From Planctomycetota bacterium (GTDB taxonomy: Bacteria; Planctomycetota; Phycisphaerae; Sedimentisphaerales; Anaerohalosphaeraceae): a stretch of DNA of 64,000 bases. Under the pieces are notes generated by a model. The model searched no databases. It saw nothing but the letters and a program-made list of their open reading frames with translations, and was not told the origin of the DNA. Location: assembly GCA_029552545.1 (NCBI GenBank), contig JAKPDO010000019.1, positions 310,001-374,000 of the forward strand, written 5' to 3'. A program made the position numbers and the translations under genes. Shown piece after piece: positions 29,227 to 36,734 of the stretch (its first letter is position 1; each line of letters opens with the position of its first letter).

Positions 29227-29255
29227 GCAGGGCTTCCTGCGTAGGGAGGCCCTGC
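29227..29255 (+). terminator. Possible terminator hairpin
   Basis: An 11-bp stem with one G-U pair (29227-29237 with 29245-29255) lies 17 nt after the LamG gene stop. No T-run follows on the plus strand, so it may be only an RNA-stabilising hairpin. The next 70 nt are unusually rich in GTGTG and TGAAGTG repeats and carry no gene. Confidence 0.3.
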
Positions 29256-29356
29256 TTACCGCAAAAAAAGTGTGAAGTGTGTTGTGTGTGAAGTGTTGGA
29301 TGTGTTTGGAGTGTGGAACAAGTTTCAGTGAACCCAATTTGTGGAGGATGTGAAAG

Positions 29357-30055
29357 ATGAAAAAAGCATCTGTTTTAGTCCTGATGGGGCTGATGAGTAT
29401 GGCAGCCCAGGCCGTTCTGATTGACGACTTCAGCGGCGATTTAAGTGCCTATACGGACACGGTGATTCTGGATGCCAACGGCGGGGCTTCGAATGTCAGC
29501 ACGTGGCAGATTGTCGATGGAACGCTTCAAATCAGCACCTCGACGTATGACGGCATTGAGCAGCATGCCTTTATCCGCAGCGGTCTGACCCTCGGTGTCG
29601 GCCAGGAACTCCAGGCCGATGTGGTGGTTGGAGCGACAGGGTCGCAGGATATCGGTCTCTATGTCGGCGGCACAGTCCCCCAGACCGGTGTTCGCAAAGA
29701 TTATATTGCGATGTATCGCCGCAGTAGCGGCCAGCTGTTCTCCCGCGGCTTTGATGGGACGACGGAATATCCGTTGGCCGGAAACTGGACCAACAATATT
29801 TCGATTGACAAACTGTTTATTGCTCGTGTTGAGGAAAACAAGTACGAGGCGGGTTGGTACTATCAGGGGACTCGGAATGTTCTGGTAACCCGTACGCCTG
29901 CTTATGCCAATGCTGCCACGGTGGTCGGTTTCTATGCCGATATTCGGGGAGCCGGTGTGGTCGGCAGTCTGGATAATCTGCGGATTTTTGTTCCGGAACC
30001 GGCGACGATGGCTCTGCTGGGGCTGGGGGCTCTGCTGGCATCTCGCAAGCGCTAA
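29357..30055 (+). CDS. PEP-CTERM sorting-domain protein
   Basis: 232 residues. A signal peptide (MKKASVLVLMGLMSMAAQA) leads to a single jelly-roll domain, and the C-terminus is a classic PEP-CTERM signal: VPEP, a hydrophobic stretch, then ASRKR. In known systems the signal is processed by an exosortase, and the protein is exported to the cell surface or matrix. The domain matches the N-terminal domain of the LamG protein at 24699 (IDDF start, RKDYIAMY versus RQDYIAVY, VGSLDNLRIF versus YGDVDNLRIE). The gene sits inside the glycan locus and is followed by a strong terminator. Confidence 0.88.
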   Translation: MKKASVLVLMGLMSMAAQAVLIDDFSGDLSAYTDTVILDANGGASNVSTWQIVDGTLQISTSTYDGIEQHAFIRSGLTLGVGQELQADVVVGATGSQDIGLYVGGTVPQTGVRKDYIAMYRRSSGQLFSRGFDGTTEYPLAGNWTNNISIDKLFIARVEENKYEAGWYYQGTRNVLVTRTPAYANAATVVGFYADIRGAGVVGSLDNLRIFVPEPATMALLGLGALLASRKR

Positions 30056-30084
30056 GAACGGTTTAGGATAAGAGGAAACATTCG

Positions 30085-30120
30085 GCTGCGGGCCGGGAAC
30101 GGTCCGGTCCGCAGCTTTTT
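30085..30120 (+). terminator. Rho-independent terminator after the PEP-CTERM gene
   Basis: A 12-bp stem with one G-U pair (GCTGCGGGCCGG at 30085-30096 with CCGGTCCGCAGC at 30104-30115) and a 7-nt loop is directly followed by five T residues. Confidence 0.9.
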
Positions 30121-30141
30121 ATCAAACAATTCAGGAGACAG

Positions 30142-30972
30142 ATGGTGGCAGGCAGAATGAACAAAAAGAACGGATTTACCCTGATTGAACTGCTGGTTGT
30201 GATTGCAATTATTGCTTTGTTATTATCGATTATTATGCCGGCATTGAAGATGGCCAAGGAGCAGGGCCGAAAAATTGTCTGCAAGAACAATTTGTCTCAA
30301 ATCGGCAAGGCGATGGAGATGTACGAAATGCAGTACAACTACAAACGCTTTGCCATCCGGAAAGATGCCTCCGAGACAAACGACTACTGGATGGGCAAAC
30401 TGGCTCCCTATTCCGACAACACCTATTATGCTCAGCAGTATCAGGAGGGCAAAAAGATCGACATGCTCCTGTGCCCGTCCGCTCCGTATAATAAGTATCA
30501 GGCGGACCCGACCGGTCCCTATGCCAATCCGTCCGGGCAGTACGGCACGGCGACGATGCCCTGGTCGTGGGCCCGCTCGACGGGGATTTCCACAATCGGC
30601 AGCTACGGGATCAACGGCTGGGCCGGGCTGGATTATTATTACGAAAGCGACTCGATGTATGCGCCGTACTTTTTCAAAAACTGGATGGATATTTCGCCGA
30701 CTGTGCCGCTGTTTGCCGACTGCGTCTGGACCATCGGCTGGCCGCGCGGCAATGACCTGCCGCCGGATACGCTGCAGGGTTCTGCCGCCGCCCAGCTGCC
30801 CGCCAACAGTGAAAATATGCGGAGGTTCTGCATCGACCGGCACGGCAGGCAAATCAATGTGATTTTCCGGGACCTGCATGCGGATACTGTAAAATTGGAA
30901 GTGCTGTGGACTCTGCCCTGGAGCAAAGGGTATAAAGTTCCCAGTCCGCTGCCTCGGCTTCCCAATAAGTAA
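30142..30972 (+). CDS. Type II secretion-like pseudopilin (prepilin-type N-terminal methylation domain)
   Basis: 276 residues with a prepilin cleavage/methylation motif ([18 protein letters not shown]) near residue 11 and a long outer domain. The C-terminal [18 protein letters not shown] resembles the H-X9-DG motif of planctomycete prepilin-like proteins, with L in place of G after the Asp. Such proteins are usually single genes next to secreted CAZymes and are not part of a type II secretion operon. AGGAGA precedes ATG 30142; ATG 30157 (MNKKNGF) is an alternative. Its function is unknown. Confidence 0.85.
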   Translation: MVAGRMNKKNGFTLIELLVVIAIIALLLSIIMPALKMAKEQGRKIVCKNNLSQIGKAMEMYEMQYNYKRFAIRKDASETNDYWMGKLAPYSDNTYYAQQYQEGKKIDMLLCPSAPYNKYQADPTGPYANPSGQYGTATMPWSWARSTGISTIGSYGINGWAGLDYYYESDSMYAPYFFKNWMDISPTVPLFADCVWTIGWPRGNDLPPDTLQGSAAAQLPANSENMRRFCIDRHGRQINVIFRDLHADTVKLEVLWTLPWSKGYKVPSPLPRLPNK

Positions 30973-31022
30973 AAAAACTGCAAACGTACAAAACAGAATT
31001 TCAATAAACTGGGGGTGAAGCA

Positions 31023-32573
31023 ATGCACCGTCGAACAATTGCAAGCACGGAAACGATTTTTCTCTGCTGGGCCGTTCTTTGGGGGGTTACTTCGCTGTGT
31101 ACGGCGTTTCCGAGTGTAACCAAAATCGGCGATACGACCGTCGCGACCAATGCAATGACGCTCAGCAGCGGGGCTCCCTACGGATATGCCATCAACGGGC
31201 TTTCTTTTCAGCAGGAGGCCCTGATGACCTTTAACGGCTGGCAGTATGTCACCTACTATGACAGTTCCCGTTATGTCTGTGTGGGACGCCGCCAGCTTCC
31301 CTCCGGCCCCTGGCAGGTTCTGACCCTGACGGATTATACACTCAGCACGACCACAGATGCCCACAATGTGATTTCGATGGGCATTTGCCCCAATGACGGC
31401 ACGATTCATCTGTCTTTTGACCATCACGGCGGGGTGCTCCATTATCGAGTCTCGCAGACTGGTGCTGCAACCAATCCCGCCTCCGTGACCTGGAGTGCAT
31501 CCCTGTTTGGAGCCGTCCGGAATTATCTGGAGGCGGGCAAATCGTATTCGAGTGTGACCTATCCGCGGTTCTGGCCGACCCCCGACGGCAACCTCCAGTT
31601 CGGCTACCGTATCGGCAGTTCCGGTAACGGGGACTGGGCTATGGTGGATTATAATGCTTCCACAGGTCTGTGGACAAACACGCGAACGGTCATCGGACGA
31701 ACCGGCACTTATACAGATTCCCTCGGAAGCAGTACGGTTCGGAATCCCTATTTGAACGGTCCTATCGGCTACGGCCCGGACGGTACCCTGCATCTGACGT
31801 GGACCTGGAGAGAAACGGCCGGCGGAGCCAACCACGATATTCTTTACGCCTACAGCAAAGACGGAGGGCTCACTTGGTACAACAACGAACCGCCCAAAGG
31901 ACTGCGAATCGGAACAGGACCGCAGCCGATTCAGACGATGCTCGGCCTGAGCTGGGTTAATGAAGGGCTCCAAATCGTCGGACGCTCCACCGGAGATACC
32001 GCCACCCAGGAGTTAATTCTCTTGGATTCGCCGGGGATTCGGGTCGTCACGCTGGACCGCTATTATGGGCTGATGAACCAGCAGGCCCAGGCCGTTGACC
32101 CGCAGGGACGAATTCATACGGTGATGTTTCACTGTACCCCCGAAACCTATCAGGGCTATACCTGGAGCACATGGGGGCCGGAAGGAGCCCGACGCTATTT
32201 CCATTACTGGCGCGATTCGCAGGGCACCTGGCATCGAAATGAGCTGCCGGATTATGTCGGCAGCCGGCCGAAATTGTTTATCCGCTCCAACGGCGATGCC
32301 TTTGTGATTTATCAGTCCCGCCGGACGGTCAATCTGACGGATACCGGTATTTATTTTATGGACGGCGACCTGACGATTCAGGCGGCTACGGCGGCCAATC
32401 AGTGGACGGATTGGCAGATCATCCATGTCGAGCCCGGTTATTTCCTCAGCGAAGCCCTCGGCGACAAGACCCGCTTTGAGCAGGGGGTTCTGTCCGTGAT
32501 GATGCAGGAGTCGCCCGGCACGATAGGGGCGGCGACCAAACTGCGGGTTCTGGATTTTCAAATCAACGATTGA
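31023..32573 (+). CDS. BNR_4 family beta-propeller protein, probable polysaccharide lyase (PL24/PL25-like)
   Basis: 516-residue secreted protein with a seven-bladed-propeller-like BNR_4 pattern. From memory, the PL25 ulvan lyase PLSV_3936 uses H123, H143, Y188 and R204. Equivalent residues appear here as H114 (TDAHNV), H134 (SFDHHG), Y180 (VTYPRF) and R196 (GYRIGS), with an almost constant offset of 9 then 8. This supports a lyase acting next to a uronic acid. A GH105 in the same locus would remove the unsaturated product. Ulvan is a candidate substrate, but other rhamnose-uronate polymers fit too. GGGGGTGAAG precedes the ATG. Confidence 0.72.
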   Translation: MHRRTIASTETIFLCWAVLWGVTSLCTAFPSVTKIGDTTVATNAMTLSSGAPYGYAINGLSFQQEALMTFNGWQYVTYYDSSRYVCVGRRQLPSGPWQVLTLTDYTLSTTTDAHNVISMGICPNDGTIHLSFDHHGGVLHYRVSQTGAATNPASVTWSASLFGAVRNYLEAGKSYSSVTYPRFWPTPDGNLQFGYRIGSSGNGDWAMVDYNASTGLWTNTRTVIGRTGTYTDSLGSSTVRNPYLNGPIGYGPDGTLHLTWTWRETAGGANHDILYAYSKDGGLTWYNNEPPKGLRIGTGPQPIQTMLGLSWVNEGLQIVGRSTGDTATQELILLDSPGIRVVTLDRYYGLMNQQAQAVDPQGRIHTVMFHCTPETYQGYTWSTWGPEGARRYFHYWRDSQGTWHRNELPDYVGSRPKLFIRSNGDAFVIYQSRRTVNLTDTGIYFMDGDLTIQAATAANQWTDWQIIHVEPGYFLSEALGDKTRFEQGVLSVMMQESPGTIGAATKLRVLDFQIND

Positions 32574-32599
32574 ACAGCCGATGGATGGGGGATCTTCCT

Positions 32600-34471
32600 G
32601 TGAAACGAATTTTGATAAGAATCGTTACGGTGCTTGCGACGGCTGCTGCTCCCTCTACGGCGGCCGTTCGAGGGTCCTATACACCGGATGACTATACGCT
32701 GCATCTGTACCATTTTGACGGAGATGCAAATGATGCCGTTTCGAGCAGTCCTATTCATTTAACGCCGGCTTACGGGGCGACGGTTACAGAATCCTCGTAT
32801 GAAGGATTCGGGACGGCGCTGAATACCTATGAGGGTTCTTCCAATACCTCTGCTAATCAGCCGATTGCCTATGTCGACGAAGTTTCTATCAGTAATTTTA
32901 CAGGTTTGGACGGGGCGTTTACGTTTGAGGCCGTTATCAGGCCTGCCGGTTCTATTCCCAATCATATGCAGATTATTTCCGGAGAGGACGACAGCACTTC
33001 CACACGCGGCTGGCAGTTTCGAATCAACACCAGCGGTCAGCTGGAGTTTATCAAATTAACCGGTACCCAGGAAACGTTTGCCGCAGCACTGCCGACAAGC
33101 GGAGACCATGCCTGGTCCGGCGGCCAATGGTTTCATGCGGCTGTTACCTATAACGGACAGGAAAATACAGCCGGCAATCTGAAGTTTTACTGGACGCGGC
33201 TGGATTCCGGCGCCTCGGAGGCCAACCTGCTGGCTTCTTTCCAAATGTCGGCGGACCTTTTGTCTTACCCGCGAATCGACTTTGCTGTCGGCAATGAAGG
33301 ACGGGATTATTCCGGCGAAAATTTTGAGGGATTGGTCGATGAGGTGCGTATCAGTTCCATTGCCCGCGGACCGGAAGAAATGCTTTTTGCTCCGGGCGGT
33401 GTGCCGCCGGTTATTGTAAGTCAGCCGTCCGATGTGCGTGTCAGAACGCCGAATAGCGCCGTTTTCGAGGCGGTTTTTGAAAGTCCAACTGAACCGACGG
33501 CGGTTTGGTACCGTGCCGGACAATCCGTCGAGCTGCCTGTGGAACCATCCGGCGGACGCATTCTTTCTGAAATCGTTTATGATGCTCAAACTCAGCGCTA
33601 TACGGCTCGGTTGGTGTTTACAGAAACCTTGGTCTCGGATGCCGGCTTTTACTATTGCAGAATATCGAACGCAAGCAATGTCCAGCGTTCAAGTTCTGCC
33701 GCTCGTTTGTTAGTGGAAGGTCTCATAGCATATTGGACACTGGATGCGTCGGATTATGCCGGCGGGGTGTATGTGGACACTGTAGCCGGACGTCCGGCAT
33801 CGGTTTCAGGGGTTCCGGTGTTTGTGGAGGGAGCGGACGGGAGTTCGCTGGGTGCAGTCCAAATCGGTGCTGATTCGGGCTTGGCGGTGACGGAACCGCT
33901 GGACCTGACGGGCGGGACGGGCGCCATGACAATCAGTCTGTGGGCTCAGCGGCCGTCGGGCCTGTCTTCGGGGTCGGATGTTCAGATGGAGACCTGGCCG
34001 GAAGGGACGCTGTTGTCAGTGGAAGGAGGTTTGTCTTCGGGAAGCCGCTGGCAGCACATTTGTGTAGTCTATACAGGGACATCGGCCCGGATTTATGTGG
34101 ATGGGGTGTTTCGGGCGGAAGGGGCATATGGTTTGCCGATGGATACGACGGCTCAGCTGACGCTGGGCGGTGGGATAGGGGGAGTGGAGATATTTGAAGG
34201 GCGTTTGGATGATGTGCGGATTTATAATTATGCCTTCAGTTCGGAGGAGGTTGCCCAGGTTTATTATGAGATGACGGGGGTGGGGGTTTGTCTGTTGGGT
34301 CATACGAGTTCGTATGATTTGACGGGCCCGGCAGGGGCGCCGGATTGTGTGGTGGATTTGTATGATTTGGCGATGTTTGCCTCCGTCTGGCTGGAGATGT
34401 ATACCCTGCCGGATTTGGCTGGATTGGCCTCCGAATGGCTTCGCTGCACATTGTATCCAACCTGCAATTAA
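32600..34471 (+). CDS. Secreted two-LamG/Ig-like protein with dockerin-like tail
   Basis: 623 residues from GTG 32600, chosen because GGGGG lies 9 nt upstream and a signal peptide follows (MKRILIRIVTVLATAAAP); a TTG at 32570 overlapping the previous stop is less likely. The parts are a LamG domain (about 25-255), an Ig-like domain ending in YYCRISNAS, a second LamG domain (about 375-565) and a dockerin-like pair of repeats (DCVVDLYDLAMFASVWLEM and DLAGLASEWL). The last 710 nt are nearly identical to the end of the next gene. Likely role: binding or display of glycan. Confidence 0.78.
   Translation: MKRILIRIVTVLATAAAPSTAAVRGSYTPDDYTLHLYHFDGDANDAVSSSPIHLTPAYGATVTESSYEGFGTALNTYEGSSNTSANQPIAYVDEVSISNFTGLDGAFTFEAVIRPAGSIPNHMQIISGEDDSTSTRGWQFRINTSGQLEFIKLTGTQETFAAALPTSGDHAWSGGQWFHAAVTYNGQENTAGNLKFYWTRLDSGASEANLLASFQMSADLLSYPRIDFAVGNEGRDYSGENFEGLVDEVRISSIARGPEEMLFAPGGVPPVIVSQPSDVRVRTPNSAVFEAVFESPTEPTAVWYRAGQSVELPVEPSGGRILSEIVYDAQTQRYTARLVFTETLVSDAGFYYCRISNASNVQRSSSAARLLVEGLIAYWTLDASDYAGGVYVDTVAGRPASVSGVPVFVEGADGSSLGAVQIGADSGLAVTEPLDLTGGTGAMTISLWAQRPSGLSSGSDVQMETWPEGTLLSVEGGLSSGSRWQHICVVYTGTSARIYVDGVFRAEGAYGLPMDTTAQLTLGGGIGGVEIFEGRLDDVRIYNYAFSSEEVAQVYYEMTGVGVCLLGHTSSYDLTGPAGAPDCVVDLYDLAMFASVWLEMYTLPDLAGLASEWLRCTLYPTCN
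33731..34440 (+). repeat. Long direct repeat, copy 1 (LamG-dockerin coding segment)
   Basis: About 710 nt, matched by copy 2 at about 35480-36187, with runs of exact identity such as the segment around 34180-34270. The repeat covers the second LamG domain and the dockerin-like tail. It indicates recent duplication or gene conversion between neighbouring genes. Confidence 0.85.
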
Positions 34472-34482
34472 GGTTGTTAAGA

Positions 34483-36216
34483 ATGAAACAAATAAAAACA
34501 CAAAGCGTACTGATTCTTTTCCTGCTTGTCGGGTGGCCGGTCTGCGGTGCCTCTTTGTTCGATAATTTCGAAATCTATCCGACGGGAGCTCTGCCTTCTC
34601 CCTGGGTAATCACCGGCGGCAGCCCTGTCGTGGCCCAGGAAAGCGGCGGCAATCGGTATATGGAAAGCTATGGCAGTTATCGGGGGCTGGGGGGATTAGC
34701 CGTTCCCGCCGCCGATACGGAAACGACATTTTTTTTCCGTTTGTATAAACCAGCCGGTACGGAGCCGGACTGCTCGGTGGGCTTAAGCTACCTGGCGGCC
34801 CCGACAGGAGATTGGAATGATTTTGAGTGTTATGTCGTGGTGGTCGGCGGAGAACTTCGCGCCCGCAACGGTACTGTTAATACGGCGATTCTGAATCCCT
34901 TTTCGGCAGGGGTCTGGTACAACATCTGGCTGGTTATCAACAATCTGAACAATACCTATGATGTATATGTGACGACCGGTCAGAATGCAGCAACCGCCGC
35001 AGACCGGCGTGCCGATGATTTTGTTTTTCGCAACAGCATCTCCGGCCCGCTTCAGTCGTTTAAGGTGTACGGCCGAGGCACCGGCTACGGCCCTGTTCGT
35101 GTGGATGATATTTATCTTTCTGCCGGGACGAATCTGACGCTTCCATATCTGAATACCGGCCTTCCTGTTCTTTTGACGAATCCGAATTCCGTTCAGGTTC
35201 GCGAAGGGCAGCCGGCCGTTTTTGAGACAACTTTTACAAGTGAAACCGCCCCGGTTGTTCAGTGGTTTAAGAAAGGTCCTCAGCAGGATGAGCCCGTAGG
35301 GGCCTCTTTGCCGAATGTGAATATTGAACTGTTCGCAAATGGTCAAACGTATAACTCACGCCTGACCCTAAACCCTGCTGCGTTTTCTGATGCAGGATTG
35401 TATTATTGCCGAATCAGCAACGGCTCCGGGTTTTCTGTAAACAGCACGTCGGCCCGACTGATTGTGGAGGGGCTGCTGGCGCACTGGACGCTGGATGTGT
35501 CGGATTATGTGGGCGGGGTTTACGCGGATGCGGTGTCCGGATATACGGCGGCGGTTACGGGGGTTCCGGTGTTTGTCGAGGGAGCGGACGGGCGTTCGCT
35601 GGGTGCGGTCCAAATCGATGCGGATTCGGGCTGGGCGGTGACGGAGCCGCTGGACCTGACGGGCGGGACGGGAGCGATGACGGTAAGTCTGTGGGCCCAA
35701 CGGCTGTCCGGCATGTCTTTGGGGTCGGATATTCAGATGGAGTCTTGGCCGGAGGAGACACTTTTGTCAGTCGAGGACGGTTTGTCTTCGGAGGGCCGCT
35801 GGCAGCATATTTGTGTCGTTTATACAGGCACATCGGCCCGGGTTTATGTGGATGGGGTGTTTCGGACGGAAGGGGCGTATGGTTTGCCGATGGATACGAC
35901 GGCTCAGCTGACGCTGGGCGGCGGGATAGGGGGAGTGGAGATATTTGAAGGGCGGCTGGATGATGTACGGATTTATAATTATGCCTTCAGTTCGGAGGAG
36001 GTTGCCCAGGTTTATTATGAGATGACGGGGATGGGGGTTTGTCTGTTGGGGCATACGAGTGAGTATGATTTAACGGGGCCGGCAGGGGCGCCGGATTGTG
36101 TGGTGGATTTGTATGATTTGGCGGCGTTTGCCTCCCTCTGGCTGGAAATGTACACCCTGCCTGACTTGGCCGACTTGGCTGCTCAATGGGAAAAAACCTA
36201 TTTCTATCCAAATTAA
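34483..36216 (+). CDS. Secreted Ig/LamG-like protein with dockerin-like tail
   Basis: 577 residues from ATG 34483 (AAGG about 9 nt upstream), opening with a signal peptide (MKQIKTQSVLILFLLVGWPVCG). An N-terminal jelly-roll domain (about 22-215) is similar in type to that of the protein at 12399 (LFDNFEIYPTG). It is followed by an Ig-like domain (YYCRISNGSG), a LamG domain (about 325-520) and a dockerin-like tail (DCVVDLYDLAAFASLWLEM). The LamG-dockerin part repeats the end of the upstream gene almost exactly. It ends the plus-strand glycan locus. Confidence 0.78.
   Translation: MKQIKTQSVLILFLLVGWPVCGASLFDNFEIYPTGALPSPWVITGGSPVVAQESGGNRYMESYGSYRGLGGLAVPAADTETTFFFRLYKPAGTEPDCSVGLSYLAAPTGDWNDFECYVVVVGGELRARNGTVNTAILNPFSAGVWYNIWLVINNLNNTYDVYVTTGQNAATAADRRADDFVFRNSISGPLQSFKVYGRGTGYGPVRVDDIYLSAGTNLTLPYLNTGLPVLLTNPNSVQVREGQPAVFETTFTSETAPVVQWFKKGPQQDEPVGASLPNVNIELFANGQTYNSRLTLNPAAFSDAGLYYCRISNGSGFSVNSTSARLIVEGLLAHWTLDVSDYVGGVYADAVSGYTAAVTGVPVFVEGADGRSLGAVQIDADSGWAVTEPLDLTGGTGAMTVSLWAQRLSGMSLGSDIQMESWPEETLLSVEDGLSSEGRWQHICVVYTGTSARVYVDGVFRTEGAYGLPMDTTAQLTLGGGIGGVEIFEGRLDDVRIYNYAFSSEEVAQVYYEMTGMGVCLLGHTSEYDLTGPAGAPDCVVDLYDLAAFASLWLEMYTLPDLADLAAQWEKTYFYPN
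35480..36187 (+). repeat. Long direct repeat, copy 2 (LamG-dockerin coding segment)
   Basis: Second copy of the repeat at 33731-34440; most differences are third-position substitutions and there is no frameshift. Confidence 0.85.
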
Positions 36217-36338
36217 CTCCTTTGTGCGTTTGGCAAAAAAAGGAAATTAGTAAAACCTCCGCAAGTTAAGTTGGTGGTATTTTCAAAAAGAGAGTTTTCT
36301 GGTCTTCTTTTTTAATTTGTGAAAAATTTATTTTTCTG

Positions 36339-36367
36339 TTGACGATAGCTTTTTATAAGAATATATT
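36339..36367 (+). promoter_or_regulatory. Sigma-70-type promoter for the putative ncRNA
   Basis: TTGACG (36339-36344) and TATATT (36362-36367) are separated by exactly 17 nt, in a gene-free AT-rich stretch. Transcription should begin near 36374. Confidence 0.7.
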
Positions 36368-36373
36368 TTTTAA

Positions 36374-36631
36374 AAGGTGGGGAGTAAAACTGCATGGTTC
36401 CTTCTCATTAGGGTATGAAGGGGGCTAAAGGCTTCGCAAAATGGGTTTTTAGCCGCAGAGGGAAGGCAGTTTAACTGGCCTTTTTCCAGGATACTGCCGA
36501 TAAAAGAGCAGATTAAGGAACTTTGGCAAGTTTATGAACTCCAGGGGCGAATCCCTTGTATAATACTTAGCAAATTTCTTCTCATCACCCTCCTCCGAAG
36601 CCAGATTCCTAAAAAGGAGTCTGGCTTTTTT
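36374..36631 (+). ncRNA. Candidate structured non-coding RNA (about 258 nt), unassigned
   Basis: The 518-nt stretch 36217-36734 holds no credible gene. Between a good promoter and an intrinsic terminator lie several hairpins: GGCTAAA/TTTAGCC (36423-36429 with 36448-36454), GGCAGT/ACTGCC with an inner CTGG/CCAG stem (36465-36498), AACTT/AAGTT (36519-36532) and AGGG/CCCT (36543-36556). A long-range helix GGGTATGA with TCATCACCC (36411-36418 with 36582-36590, one bulge) could close them into one multi-branched structure. I do not see the hallmark motifs of tmRNA, RNase P or SRP RNA. The 6S class is not excluded. It might also be a leader of the downstream gene, but that gene has its own promoter. 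Confidence 0.5.
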
Positions 36632-36635
36632 CTTT
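36598..36635 (+). terminator. Rho-independent terminator of the putative ncRNA
   Basis: A stem of about 12 bp with one A-G or wobble position (AGCCAGATTCC with GGAGTCTGGCT, 5-nt A loop) is followed by TTTTTTCTTTT. Confidence 0.9.
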
Positions 36636-36657
36636 TCATAAGGGGAAAAAGATACCG

Positions 36658-36686
36658 TTGGACTAAAATGTTTGCGGATATACAAT
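36658..36686 (+). promoter_or_regulatory. Sigma-70-type promoter for the NYN-domain gene
   Basis: TTGGAC (36658-36663) and TACAAT (36681-36686) with a 17-nt spacer lie 49 nt before the ATG at 36735, downstream of the ncRNA terminator. Confidence 0.65.
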
Positions 36687-36734
36687 GCGAATCGGCTGAA
36701 ATCGTAATTATCGGATTCTTTTAGGGGTTTTGGG

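Noticed and set aside
36374..36631. tmRNA, RNase P RNA or SRP RNA
   Set aside because: No tRNA-like ends or tag frame, no RNase P core motif and no GGAAGCAGC-type SRP loop are present; 6S RNA is left open.
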